Below, one piece after another: positions 20,893-31,658 of a stretch of DNA of 64,000 nt (within the stretch, counting starts at the first letter, position 1; every line of letters begins with the position of its first letter). Under the pieces are notes generated by a model that did not search any database, was not told where the DNA came from, and was given only the letters and a program-made list of their open reading frames with translations. The stretch comes from Cercospora beticola. Taxonomy: Eukaryota; Ascomycota; Dothideomycetes; Mycosphaerellales; Mycosphaerellaceae. The DNA lies in assembly GCF_033473495.1 (NCBI RefSeq), contig NC_088935.1:5084001-5148000 (forward strand), read 5' to 3'. Both the position numbers and the translations under genes were made by a program.

Positions 20893-21597
20893 ATGCTCAC
20901 CATCGCAGCCTGCGGAGCCGCAGCTCATGCAGTGAAGAAACACCATAAGGGACGCAAAGCTGCACAGCAGGTGCAAGCACACAATGCCATTGTCAATGAG
21001 GCCAACAGTGTCATTGCCCAGCATCAAGCCCAGCATGAAGCTGAGCAGCAGGGTGAGTGTAGTCGCTCGCACGTATCAAAATCTGTCCGAAACTCACGCT
21101 GACATTTCGTCACAGCGCTCGTAGATAAAGCCAACGGAATTATCGCTCAGCAGCAGGCTGCATTGCAGGCCGCGGAAGAGAAGAATAGGCTGCAACAGCA
21201 ACAACAGCAACAAGCATATTCGCAATACCCGCCACACCAGCAAGCTTATGCTGCTTCTGCTTACGGCCAGCCACCACCACCGACAGCACAACATCTCCCA
21301 CCGCCGCCTCAGCCATACCAATACTCTTCAACTCCAGGAACGCCATATTCCGCACCAGCAACACCTTACTCTGCTGGGCCTCCCACTCCTTCTCCATACT
21401 CTGGCGCCATGACACCATATCAGCAGCAGCCGGCTGCACCGTACCACCACATTGGATGGTGCAGCCAGCAGTGTGGGAACACATGCAATGGCAATGCAAA
21501 TTCCACATATCCCCAGCAAACGCAGTCGGCGCCTTATCAGTCCTATGGTGCATCGCAGCCACCGCCTTATGGTGGCTATCAGCAGGGCTATCGTTGA
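20893..21597 (+). CDS. P/Q/Y-rich low-complexity protein
   Basis: Exons 20893-21052 and 21116-21597 (63-bp intron, GTGAGT donor, CTGAC branch, CACAG acceptor, phase 1) give 213 residues. The first 80 residues are Ala- and Gln-rich and contain two similar helical units (NAIVNEANSVIAQHQA and VDKANGIIAQQQA). A poly-Gln run follows, then a long Pro/Tyr/Gln/Ser region with TPYS repeats. A compact cysteine cluster (GWCSQQCGNTC) interrupts that region before the YGGYQQGYR end. There is no signal peptide or membrane segment. I do not recognise the protein; its composition resembles phase-separating or adhesive proteins. Confidence 0.75.
21192..21215 (+). repeat. CAA/CAG repeat
   Basis: A short imperfect run of CAA and CAG codons encoding seven glutamines inside the P/Q-rich gene; a candidate length-variable site. 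Confidence 0.7.
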
Positions 21598-22157
21598 GAA
21601 AGCTCGTAGTGCATAGCGGCGGCGTTGTCTGCAATCTTTTCCTACAAGGTGGTAGATGTTATATTGTTTTCTGAAATTTTTGATATTTTCAGCCTTTTCA
21701 TGGAACTTGTTGGAAGCTTTCCCGATGAGTGGTGTTCGCAGGTACCCACGCTACGGCTCCATGCACTGCATGGATGTGTAGCCGCCAGCGCCAAGCTATA
21801 ATTCTAGCTCCCTTGTCAGCTGGAGAGGTCAACATTTAGGCGTCCACTCGCACAAATTCAGAAGTGACGCTTCGATGCAAACAATGCAACACACGCTTCT
21901 GAAATTTACGGAATTCATATGCCAATTCACTGTTCTGTTCGACATCCCCAGCATCTGAAGACTGACCAGAACAGAAATTCAAATTAGCGCCAGTTCGGCG
22001 TGACGAGCCGAAGTGATTCGCGCGACAAGGGTCTCACCTGCCTGCCGAATTCTATAATCCTAGCGCTTCGTTTGCTCTCCGAATATTCGACATCACTCTG
22101 CACCATTGCCGCAATCGGTTGAAGCGCAGCCTCGAGCTGGGTCTCGAGCTCGTCGGC
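21598..22157. other. Intergenic region
   Basis: About 560 bp between same-strand genes, relatively AT-rich just after the P/Q-rich gene (likely 3' UTR). No gene seen. Confidence 0.4.
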
Positions 22158-24051
22158 ATGTCGACAACTTACGCGGATAAATTAGAAGCTTTTCGAAAGA
22201 GCGATGCCGAACGCGACGCCCTCGTGGCTCAGGTAAGGACGAGCTCGTATTGCTCCACAACCTGCCAAAAGCTTCTCACACGCGACCTTGACAGATTCTC
22301 GAGGACTATGAACAACTCAAGCTGAAGGTCGGGGAGATCTCCGACGACTATAAGAATGAAGTTGCTTCACGACGAATGTGGCAGAACAAAGCAGCTAGTT
22401 GCGAACGTGACCTCGAACAGGCACTCTCGCAGCAGAAGCAAGTAGCTGTTAGTGTTCGGCATCTTCGCGAAGGTGTCAAGTTACATGCTGACTCGTTGAC
22501 AGTCCACTAGCAACTTCGCTGTAGTTTTAATCGATGGCGATGGCGCCATCTTCTCGGACTATTTGTAAGGCTGACAGCACAAAATGGACTCGATCTGAGA
22601 GACTATCTGGAGAACGAGCGCTTTCTGACTGCTTTTCTCAGGTACGGAATGGGCAAAGACGGTGGCGCCGAAGCAGCTCACCAGCTGCACAAAGAGGTGC
22701 AGAGACATCTTAAAGCTATCTATCCAGATTCTAATGTTGACGACTGGAACATGCAAGTTTGGGCGACATCACCGCCGACACGAGAAGTGATCGCTAACCA
22801 ATCAGCAGTGTCGTTCAAGTCGTACTCAACCTGTCAGGGCTTGCTGCAAAGCTCCAGAGCTGCGGTATCATCATGAGCCCCAACGAGCTTCTGGCATTCG
22901 GGCGATCGTTTGGTCTTGCCCAGCCACTCTTTAGCTTCGTCGATGTAGGAGGTGGCAAGGAGAGAGCTGATCACAAACTGCGCGAGCATCTCAGACTGTA
23001 AGTGAATCTTCAATCGGAGTAGTGCCAAAGAGCCGGGCAAGAGGTGATCCAGCAAAGAGATTGAGTCTCACTAACACTTTGACACTGCAGTTACTTGCGC
23101 ATTGGCCAATGCAAACACATCTTCTTCGCTCCTTGTCACGATAATGGCTACTTGCCAGTACTCGAATCTTATCGCAGAGAACATGCAAGTCGCATGACTT
23201 TGATCGAGACCCGTCCCGCTGAGCCTGGCTATGTGGAACTTGGTCTGCGGCGCATTCAGATGCCCACCCTCTTTCGATCCGACAACTTGCCTGGTGGTCC
23301 GGTCAAGAGTATGCCCACTGTGGCATTGGAGGCACCCACCAACTTCGCTGGGATGTCGAACGCTGTGCTGTCCCCGCAGCCCAAGAAGCTTCCGAATAGG
23401 ACAGGTCTTTCAACGCAGGCGCAGAACGCTGCCATTATGCCGAAGGCCCCATAGCCTGCTCCTTCCAATGAGTCCGATGGCTCCAGCTGGGCCACGATAG
23501 GCAAGAACGGAGGTCCGACCAAGACTATCAACATTGCTCCACAGAAGAAGCCAAACCGCAGGTCCATTCTGGTCAGTAATCACGACGCAAATTTCAATGC
23601 CACACTCTTGGAGAATTCCGCTAACTGCTCTACTCATCAGGTTAATCGCTACAACGAACGCATCGACGAAGACCTGCCCAGAACCGACCCAGCAGCTGAG
23701 AACAGATTCCAAAAGCGCACTGAGACATATGGCAAACACTGCAACAGCTATCATCTGCTTGGACGATGTGAACGAGGCGAATACTGCGACTATCACCACG
23801 GCGAAAAGCTCACCGCTGGCGAACGTCTCGTGCTAATGCACAAGGCAAGATCGCTCTCGTGTCCTAAGAAGATCGCATGCGTCGATCCGATCTGTCCATA
23901 CGGCCATCACTGCAAATACGGTGGAGGCCACTGCTACTTCGATCGCTGCTACTACGCCGATACTCACACGATGGACCTTGAGCCGGCGAAGAAGATCTAC
24001 GAAGACGGCAGCGAGGAATGGCTGCCAAATTGTCTCGAGAAGTCTCGCTGA
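22158..24051 (+). CDS. CCCH zinc-finger protein, interrupted by an in-frame TAG
   Basis: Seven exons: 22158-22232, 22295-22441, 22503-22564, 22642-22752, 22809-22997, 23091-23571 and 23641-24051. All joins keep one frame of 492 codons. The fourth intron uses a GC donor. Order: an N-terminal coiled coil, a domain beginning VVLIDGDGAIFSDYL with LLAFGRSFGL and LFSFVDVGGGKERADHKL, a Pro/Ser linker, the block SWATIGKNGG, then a CCCH finger of C-x8-C-x5-C-x3-H spacing (CNSYHLLGRCERGEYCDYHH) and a second Cys/His cluster. This matches a fungal family of putative RNA- or DNA-binding CCCH proteins. Codon 316 (23452-23454) is TAG in the linker, yet the family resemblance continues in frame after it. The result is a 315-residue product without fingers, readthrough, or a broken gene. 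Confidence 0.8.
22753..22808 (+). other. GC-AG intron in the CCCH gene
   Basis: The 56-bp intron starts GCAAGT, ends AGCAG and has a GCTAACC branch site. With this GC donor, the exons join as NIVVQVVLNL, in frame with the following conserved block. The next GT (GTTTGG) would put the downstream exon out of frame. Confidence 0.75.
23452..23454 (+). other. In-frame TAG inside the CCCH gene
   Basis: The stop lies between a proline codon and a proline codon (CCA TAG CCT) in the low-complexity linker. A glutamine codon (CAG) one transition away would restore a natural-looking P-Q-P linker. A recognisable frame with a complete zinc finger follows for more than 170 codons. Confidence 0.85.
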
Positions 24052-24147
24052 AAACTCCAGGAGAGCATCAAAAATTCTACAAGTATCTTATAGTTCAATA
24101 TATTTACAAAGACCTGCTCAGCAACTTCACTGAGCTGTGTGTCTCCC

Positions 24148-25275
24148 CTATTTCTCATTCTTATCCCCAAGTATGCGTACAAGCATTGCTCGCCAGGCGG
24201 TGCCAGCTTTAGCATCAGCGTCCACTTTCACGAGCTTATGCAGTATTTGCCCTCCTTCCAGCATATGACAGTTCTGAACATCCAGCTTGAAATTCCCCCT
24301 GCCCTTGATTCGAACATATGCCATGTGATCCCGCAAGAACATGCGCCTGACCTCTCTTGTAATCCCAGGCCATATATTGATCAAACTCCTGTTGAACCTT
24401 GAAAGCGCCGAACCTTGTTTCATCTCTAGCTTACCCATGAAGTAAGCCGCAGTAAACCACTCCGCATCTTTGATCGGATGCGAGATAAATCCAACATTAC
24501 CCGAAGCAGAGGGTAAATTCCGATCTAAAGCAAAGTCCTGCAGTGGAACTTCGAGCACTTTTGCTTTTGCCAAGGGCATGATTCTCTTCACGGAAACTCT
24601 TAGATCCCAGGGAATTCTGCCTGGGACGTGATGCGCCGCTGGTTGTCGAATCGCAGTGATCGATTTGATCATTTTCATTGGCGCAAGGAGGATAAATGTG
24701 CCGAAGGCTGCTACTAGAATCACTGTGATTCCGCCTATTCCTTTTATGATGTATGGGACTTTTGGTCGTTCGGAGTTTGCGGGTGGGTCTTTGAGGACCA
24801 TTTCTGCGTAGCTGTAGCAGCCGGCGCAGAGGAGGGCTCCGATGGCGAGGGAGCTGAGGAAGAAGGCTGTATGGTTGGGTGCCGCGTAGAGGAGGACATG
24901 GTCTTGCTTTCGGAATCGAGTTGACATCCAATCTTCGGGTGGAGGTGCAAGATTTTTTGGTAGTGGTGTTAATTTTGGAGGCATGGGCTGAGGAGGAAGA
25001 TCGCTTGCTGATATCAGGGGAGCGGGAGCCGGTTGAGGTTTGGGAAGATTTCGAGCTTGAGGTGTGGGTGTTTGAGGGAGAGCGTTCTTGTACATTGCTT
25101 TGTTTTTGCCGCCTTGCTTGCTTAATCGGGCTGCGATGCTGAAATGTCTTAAAGGGATGCTGATGGTGATGCCATGGTGGATGTTTGAGCATGTACTGCT
25201 TGGCAATGGCGTGCAGAGGATTTGTTGTCGTATGGCAGGCGGAAGCCGCAGTAGAAGCCGCATGCTAGTCGCCAT
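24148..25275 (-). CDS. Mitochondrial membrane protein, conserved fungal, unknown role
   Basis: Intronless, 375 residues from the ATG chosen at 25275; the frame is open further upstream, but those residues look non-coding and overlap the promoter and 5' end of PDX1. The N-terminus is rich in Arg, Leu and Ser without acidic residues (MATSMRLLLRLPPAIRQQ), as in a mitochondrial presequence. A Pro-rich linker follows. Two membrane helices are clear: FFLSSLAIGALLCAGCYSYA and GIGGITVILVAAFGTFILLA, enclosing a short loop. The C-terminal 170 residues are soluble, with WPGITREVRRMFLRDHMAYV. The arrangement recalls two-helix inner-membrane assembly factors of the TMEM70/TMEM223 kind, but I cannot assign it. 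Confidence 0.75.
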   Translation of the reverse strand: MATSMRLLLRLPPAIRQQILCTPLPSSTCSNIHHGITISIPLRHFSIAARLSKQGGKNKAMYKNALPQTPTPQARNLPKPQPAPAPLISASDLPPQPMPPKLTPLPKNLAPPPEDWMSTRFRKQDHVLLYAAPNHTAFFLSSLAIGALLCAGCYSYAEMVLKDPPANSERPKVPYIIKGIGGITVILVAAFGTFILLAPMKMIKSITAIRQPAAHHVPGRIPWDLRVSVKRIMPLAKAKVLEVPLQDFALDRNLPSASGNVGFISHPIKDAEWFTAAYFMGKLEMKQGSALSRFNRSLINIWPGITREVRRMFLRDHMAYVRIKGRGNFKLDVQNCHMLEGGQILHKLVKVDADAKAGTAWRAMLVRILGDKNEK

Positions 25276-25595
25276 TGCGACTGTGTTTGCTGTGCTCAAT
25301 GGAAGGCTGCAATAATTGATGAAGTGAGGCTCTCCCGACACGTGCAGACGTGACGCGAGGCAAAGTGAACTGAATGCTTGGAAAATCTCGGACCGAATCG
25401 AGAACGACAATGCTTCGGAGGACAAGCTTGCGGATCTCCGTGCATCCCAACAATAGCTCGCTCCCGCTTCTTCACTCACCTCTGCCTCATCCTCTTTGCT
25501 GCGCTCCTGTCTGGCACATTCGACTCGGCTTTTGACGTCTGCAGCGAGACGACGTCTTTCGCGGCACCGCAATTGCTGAAAGAGGATCGCCCAGC
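25276..25595. promoter_or_regulatory. Shared divergent promoter of two mitochondrial genes
   Basis: Only 320 bp separate the start codons of the mitochondrial membrane protein (leftward) and Pdx1 (rightward). No element could be named with confidence. The spacing is short enough for a shared regulatory region. Confidence 0.4.
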
Positions 25596-26891
25596 ATGTC
25601 CGGCGTGCTGAACACCGCACGGCTGTCCGCACGCATGGCGGGCAGATATGCTTCGCGGCAAGCAACGAGAAGGAGCTTCCATGTCTCTCAGCGCGACGCA
25701 GCGGCACAGAACTACTCCATGCCTGCTCTCTCACCGACCATGACCGAGGGCAACATTTCTAAGTGGAACATCAAAGAGGGAGATTCGTTCACAGCTGGAG
25801 ATGTTATTCTGGAGATTGAAACGGATAAGGCTACGATGGACGTCGAAGCGCAAGACGATGGAGTGCTGTTTAAGATTGTCAAGGCGGAGGGCAGCAAAGG
25901 TGTCAAGGTTGGAGAGAGGATAGCAGTGACCGCAGAACCGGACGACGACCTGAAGTCATTGGAAGTGCCAGCTGAAGAAGGCGGGGCGCAACAGAAAGCG
26001 GAGAGCAAGCAAGAGAAACCTGCACCGAAACAGGAGTCTAGACCTGCAGAGGCCGCGGAAACGAGCGATGCGCCCGTTGCGACGCAACGCGCAGGGCAAG
26101 AGGGCAAGAAGACTGGTGCACCGGCGACGAGAAAGTACCCATTGTATCCTTCAGTGGAGACACTGCTCCAGCAAAACGGTCTGTCAGCGAAGGACGCGGA
26201 GAACATCACAGCCACTGGACCCAGCGGCAGGCTGCTGAAGGGAGACGTTCTTGCATACTTGGGTAAGATCAACAAGGACTACCCAGCGGAGGCTTCCAAG
26301 CGGCTCGCGAAGCTGGCGCATTTGGATTTGAGCAACATTCAGCTTGCAAAGAAGGCTGAGGTGAAGCCGGATACGAAGCCTGCGGAGAAGGCTGTACCAC
26401 AATTGCCAAAGGAGACCGAGATTGCGGTTCCTATCTCGCTCTCACAAGTGATCGCGACCCAGAAGAAGATCAGAGATACATTGGACATTCACCTGCCGCT
26501 TTCTACATTCATCGCCCGGGCTTCGGAACTTGCCAACGAGGACTTGCCGCTGGACAAGCGACGAAAGCCTACCGCAGATGAGCTTTTCAACTCAATTCTT
26601 GGTCTTGATCAAGTGGCAGTCTCGAAGAGGGGCAACTTCTTCCCTCAGATCACTGGTCTTAGCACACCCTCATTGATGAAGACGAAGCCGACGAAGCAGG
26701 CGGACATCATCGATATTTTGGCGCCAAAGAAGAAGCCTGCAGCGGTTCCTGCATCCATCCCTGCTGGCATCTCCGCTAAAGACAACATCTTTTCTGTCGT
26801 CGCTCAGGATGGGGAGGAAGAGAGGGCGACAGAGTATCTGGAGCGAATGAAGTTGGTGCTCGAGAAGGAGCCTGGCCGACTTGTGTTGTAG
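25596..26891 (+). CDS. Pyruvate dehydrogenase protein X component (E3-binding protein, Pdx1)
   Basis: Intronless, 431 residues. The mitochondrial presequence is Arg/Ser/Ala-rich with RRSFHVSQR near residues 25-33. A lipoyl domain spans about 38-115, with the lipoyl Lys near 78 in [13 protein letters not shown]. An Ala/Glu/Lys linker leads to a peripheral-subunit-binding domain near 182-225 ([14 protein letters not shown] and [17 protein letters not shown]). The C-terminal part is short and lacks the HxxxDG acyltransferase active site, so this is the structural E3-binding component and not catalytic E2. In the complex it anchors dihydrolipoamide dehydrogenase to the E2 core in the mitochondrial matrix. 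Confidence 0.94.
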   Translation: MSGVLNTARLSARMAGRYASRQATRRSFHVSQRDAAAQNYSMPALSPTMTEGNISKWNIKEGDSFTAGDVILEIETDKATMDVEAQDDGVLFKIVKAEGSKGVKVGERIAVTAEPDDDLKSLEVPAEEGGAQQKAESKQEKPAPKQESRPAEAAETSDAPVATQRAGQEGKKTGAPATRKYPLYPSVETLLQQNGLSAKDAENITATGPSGRLLKGDVLAYLGKINKDYPAEASKRLAKLAHLDLSNIQLAKKAEVKPDTKPAEKAVPQLPKETEIAVPISLSQVIATQKKIRDTLDIHLPLSTFIARASELANEDLPLDKRRKPTADELFNSILGLDQVAVSKRGNFFPQITGLSTPSLMKTKPTKQADIIDILAPKKKPAAVPASIPAGISAKDNIFSVVAQDGEEERATEYLERMKLVLEKEPGRLVL

Positions 26892-27366
26892 TAGCGTCAT
26901 GATTGCGATCGTCCTAAGAATTGCATAGAGAGCGAGGCGTTCTGGCAGGTCTGAAGAGGGAGCGTGTACGATAGAGAGCTCGCCTTGACAGGATGGGCTA
27001 CCTCCTACTCTTTCAGCTAGATGTGTATAGCATGATTTCATACTGGGCTGACACCCATTGAGCTCACTATTAGGCGCATTAGCATAGTCCGTTTCCTGAT
27101 GTTGCACGTCCATATTCTTTTGACTCACGACCTGCGCAAAATGTAGCACATTGCCGATTTTCTGCGCTTGATAGCAGCAGCTGCAATAACTTAGCGTCGG
27201 GTGACGAAGCCAGGAGAGTTTCAGTGGAGCTCGATCCCTGTGGTCTTGGCACAGTATAGAGGACAGCTAAAGCACATGCAACGACAACACCACAGCGCTT
27301 CTGATGGACAGCAGAGCTGGCACTCTTTAACCCCACCATCGCATCGCACCGCTCCCCATTTCCGCC
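26892..27366. other. Intergenic region before STT3
   Basis: About 475 bp between same-strand genes. A 107-codon frame at 27201 overlaps the STT3 start out of frame and is not supported. Promoter and 5' UTR of STT3 are likely here. Confidence 0.4.
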
Positions 27367-29832
27367 ATGGCAGCGGCCGACAGCACGACCTCCCTGCCAG
27401 GCGCCGACTTCTTCCTGAAGGGAGAAAGTGGGCGCAACACGCGAGGCCTGCTGCGATTCCTCATCCTGCTCACCATTGCCGCTGCAGCTGTCGCCGCTCG
27501 ACTCTTCTCCGTCATCCGATTTGAGAGCATCATTCACGAATGTCAGTTGATCAATTGCGGAGCAGAACATCAATGGGAAAAGAGATGCTAACGCTACCTG
27601 ATCAGTCGATCCGTGGTTCAACTTCCGCGCAACAAAATATCTCGTCGCCAATGGCTTCTACAACTTCTGGGATTGGTTTGACGACCGTATGAGTGTCCGA
27701 GCAATTGATTCGATATGGCAATGACTGATAGTATGAATTACAGGAACATGGCATCCTCTGGGTCGTGTCACCGGTGGCACGCTCTACCCAGGCCTCATGG
27801 TCACCTCCGGCGTCATCTACCACATCCTTCGATTCCTCACCCTTCCCGTCGACATTCGAAACATTTGCGTCTTGCTCGCACCCGGCTTCTCCGGCTTGAC
27901 GGCATTCGCATCCTACCTCTTCACCTCCGAAATGAGCGACAGCCCCTCGGCCGGTCTTCTGGCAGCAATCTTCATGGGCATTGCACCTGGCTATATCAGC
28001 AGAAGTGTTGCGGGTTCATACGATAACGAGGCTATTGCCATCTTCCTCCTCGTCTTCACCTTCTACTTGTGGATCAAGGCAGTCAAAGTCGGTAGCATTA
28101 TGTGGGCTGGACTTTGCGCACTGTTCTACGGATACATGGTCAGCGCTTGGGGTGGATACGTCTTCATCACAAACTTGCTGCCACTGCACGCGTTCGTTCT
28201 GATCCTCATGGGACGCTTCAGCCCGCGCTTGTACGTGAGCTACACAACTTGGTATGCTCTGGGCACGTTGGCCAGCATGCAGATTCCTTTCGTTGGATTC
28301 TTGCCGGTCAGGAGCAGTGACCACATGGCAGCCCTTGGAATCTTCGGCCTCATCCAGCTGGTTGCATTCGCCTACTACATCCGAGCTCAGCTCCCGTCGA
28401 AGCAGTTCCAGACGCTGCTCTGGGCTTCGGTCTTCATCGTGTTCGGTCTGGCATTTGGCGGCCTGGTCCTGCTTACAGTCTCGGGCACCATCGCACCATG
28501 GAGCGGACGTTTCTACTCACTTTGGGACACTGGCTACGCAAAGATTCACATTCCCATCATTGCATCGGTGTCTGAGCATCAGCCTACCGCGTGGCCAGCT
28601 TTCTTCTTCGATTTGAACATGCTGATCTGGTTGTTTCCAGCTGGTGTCTACATGTGCTTCCGCACGCTCAAGGATGAGCAGGTCTTCGTTGTCATCTACG
28701 CGGTCCTGGCCAGCTACTTCGCCGGAGTCATGGTCCGTCTGATGCTCACGTTGACCCCAATTGTCTGTGTGTCAGCAGCCATTGCGCTCAGCCAGATCCT
28801 GGACACGTTCCTCATCGCTTCTCAACCTGAAGAGCCAGCTGAGTCAAAGACCAATGGTAGCGCCAAAGGACCTTCGAAGGAGAAGGACACGCTCGCTTCT
28901 GTCCTTCCCGAGGCACTCCGCGCCACGAAGGCCCCTCTGGTGGGTATCTACAGCTACCTGTCCAAGTCACTGATCACTGGATTCATCACCACTTATCTTC
29001 TCCTCTTTGTGCTCCACTGCACTTGGGTGACATCGAACGCATACTCCTCGCCATCCGTGGTGCTGGCCTCGAGGTTGCCCGATGGAAGCCAGCACATCAT
29101 CGATGACTACCGTGAGGCTTACTACTGGTTGCGTCAAAACACCAAGCAGGACGCCAAGGTCATGAGTTGGTGGGATTATGGCTACCAGATTGGTGGTATG
29201 GCTGACAGGCCGACACTCGTCGACAACAACACTTGGAACAACACACACATTGCCACTGTTGGCAAGGCCATGTCGAGCAGAGAAGAGGTTTCTTATCCTA
29301 TCATGAAGCAACATGAGGTTGACTACGTCTTGGTCGTCTTCGGTGGTCTTCTCGGATACTCTGGCGATGACATCAACAAGTTCTTGTGGATGGTCAGAAT
29401 CGCAGAAGGTATGTGAATTTGCGCGAGGAATTCTAGAACAGTCACTGATTATTGCACGCAGGTATCTGGCCGGACGAGGTCAAGGAACGTGATTTCTTCA
29501 CCGCTCGTGGCGAGTACCGAGTTGATGAGGAGGCTACGCCAACAATGAAGAACTCGCTCATGTACAAGATGAGCTACTACAACTACAACTCCCTGTTCCC
29601 AGCAGGACAGGCCACTGACAGAGTACGTGGAGCTCGTTTGCCCGCAACCGGGCCAGAGCTTTCCACGCTCGAGGAAGCATTTACCAGTGAGAACTGGATC
29701 ATCCGAATTTACAAGGTCAAGGACTATGACAACCTTGGCAGAAGTCACCAGGAAGCAGTTGCCTTTGACAAGGGCAACAAGAGAAAGAAAGCAGGCAAGC
29801 GCAAAGGACCGCGCGTCTTGCGGGTTGACTAG
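27367..29832 (+). CDS. Oligosaccharyltransferase catalytic subunit Stt3
   Basis: Exons 27367-27541, 27606-27686, 27744-29408 and 29462-29832 give 763 residues; introns are 64, 57 and 53 bp. Stt3 transfers Glc3Man9GlcNAc2 from dolichyl diphosphate to Asn-X-Ser/Thr in the ER lumen. The first external-loop acidic motif is built across the first junction ([19 protein letters not shown]). About a dozen hydrophobic helices follow, then [10 protein letters not shown] (the SVSE/TIXE-type loop), the lumenal [10 protein letters not shown] motif and a DK-type motif ([12 protein letters not shown]). Sequons (NNT and NNTH) near the WWD motif match family self-glycosylation sites. The tail is basic ([17 protein letters not shown]). 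It is longer than yeast Stt3, mostly by a polar insert after the TM region. Confidence 0.96.
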
Positions 29833-30061
29833 ACATATCAAAAGCAATCCTGTATCTTGTAGAGTATTCAATAGAAACAGTCAGTCAGTCTGCACACTTC
29901 CGCCTTGCCAAGCAACCCGAGGCCCCTGCATGGATTGGACTTTCACCCCACCAAAAGTCGGAGTCGGAGTCGTTCCCCTCCATCGACTCGACATTCGACT
30001 TCCACAACACTGACCTTGTGTACACTTCACCACATCTCATCATACCACACAGTCGCCCCTC

Positions 30062-30734
30062 ATGGCCGACACAGCCCCAACCTCAGATCTACTGCCTCCC
30101 CGCAAGGTGACTTATTGCGGAGTCTGCTCTCTGCCTCCAGAAGTAGGTACGGCTCCAAGCACAACATCCTCCAGCACTCTCCAATATCAGCACCGACGCG
30201 AAATCGCCAACTAACACCACTTCCCGGCAACAGTACTGTGAATACGGCGGCACAACCAAGAAATGCGAAGAATGGCTGCTCAAAAACGCCCCAACCCTCC
30301 ACTCCCAACTCTACTCCGAAGAAGCCCTCTCCCAAAACCTCAGCACCCTCTCAGTCGATGCCCAAAAGCGCGCCGAAAAAGACGCCCAAAAGAAAGCCGC
30401 AAAAGCCGAAGCAGCCGAAGCCCGCGATGCCGAAAAACGCGCCGCATCCAAAATCACCATCAAACGCGTCGAGCGCAACAAGCGGAAATATGTCACTGAG
30501 ATCTCAGGTCTGGAAGCTTTCGGGCTCGAATTGAAGAAGGTCGCGAAAGAGTTTGGCAAAAAGTTCGCGACGGGGAGTAGTGTGACGAAGACGGCGAGTG
30601 GTGGGGAGGAAATTACTGTGCAGGGAGATGTGGCAGATGATGTTGCGGAGTGGTTGGCGGAGAATCATGAGAATATCCCGGAGGATAATGTGGAGATTGT
30701 GGAGGATAAGAAGAAGAAGAGTAGTGCGGCCTAG
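30062..30734 (+). CDS. Translation machinery-associated protein 22 (DENR homolog)
   Basis: Exons 30062-30142 and 30234-30734 (91-bp intron, GTAGGT donor, AACTAACACC branch, phase 0) give 193 residues. The N-terminus carries a Cys cluster split by the intron, VTYCGVCSLPPE and then YCEYGGTTKKCEEWL, as in DENR zinc-binding ends. A Lys/Ala-rich coiled linker follows, then a SUI1/eIF1-like domain starting near residue 100 with ITIKRVERNKRKYVTEISGL and ending in the acidic-lysine tail. In yeast and animals this protein pairs with Tma20/MCT-1 in recycling 40S subunits and in reinitiation. It follows Stt3 by 229 bp on the same strand. Confidence 0.94.
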
Positions 30735-31658
30735 TGGGCTTCAAAGAGGCGTGGACGCAAAGCTTGAGAGAAGGGTTGGGTTCAGATCAGAATGCATAGC
30801 GTGGAGGTGAGAAGCGTTCATTGGATTGGAAGGATAGTGCATAGAGACTTTTCAAAAGAAGTAAATACAGCTCACTTGACAGCGCGGGTCAATCAAGAGT
30901 CTGGATGAGGCGTCAATTTCGGCGTTCATACATGCAGAAACGATCTCCGGCCACGAGTGGCATTGCCTGCCATCGTGTTCGCACGAAAATGAGGCGGCAT
31001 GGAAGCACGTCCACACCTGTCTTTTGGCATTGCGTTCTGACCTTGAAAGCAGGCCCTTGCTCTCGTTGTTCGCGCTGTGAAACCAGATCTTGTATGATTC
31101 GTTGATCGACCAAACGTTCAAGCCCCCGAACCACCATTCGATTCAGCGTACTGGTTGATGCAGATTGCATAGGCAAAGCGCCACTGGATCAACTGGACCA
31201 ACTGGACGAGTAGTCCAGAGAGCATGGAGTTCCAAGTCACCTTGGCTGGAATAGCGAGTGGTCAACGCGAGGTGGCTAGGAGAAAAGATTTCCATGTCTT
31301 TTACCCCTCTCAGTCACTCGATTGGAGCTTGCATATCGACCGATGAATACCAGCAAGTGCAGCTCTACAGCCGTCAATCCCCTTCCCGGCTTCAGACCTG
31401 TCGATGCAGGAAGTCACAATTACCTTTCAACTAACAACAAGGTGTACTTCGTAGACCGGGGTCAGCCTACTGGAGAGCACGGTCGTATAACCGGATGGGT
31501 GAAGCAAGGCCACGGCCATCAATTCATTGTGAAGCTCGAAAGGGACTCTCTTAGACACTTCTTGTTGATCAACGCTAGCTATTTCGGAATGAGCACGTTC
31601 AACCAATTTCGGACTCTGAACAACCATGATTCGGTCAGCACACTCGATAAAGTATCAT
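30735..31658. other. Gene-poor stretch
   Basis: About 920 bp after Tma22. Frames of 60-90 codons on both strands overlap and show no family signature. A 124-codon rightward frame at 31322-31696 runs antisense into the last exon of the small secreted protein gene and is not supported. Confidence 0.4.

Noticed and set aside
23341..23490. Intron that would remove the TAG in the CCCH gene
   Set aside because: Frame-keeping pairs exist (for example a GTCGAA donor near 23354), but donors are weak and no good branch site precedes the acceptors.
24148..25734. Full 528-codon frame of the mitochondrial membrane protein gene
   Set aside because: The first 153 codons overlap the PDX1 start and its promoter antisense; the presequence-like start at 25275 is preferred.
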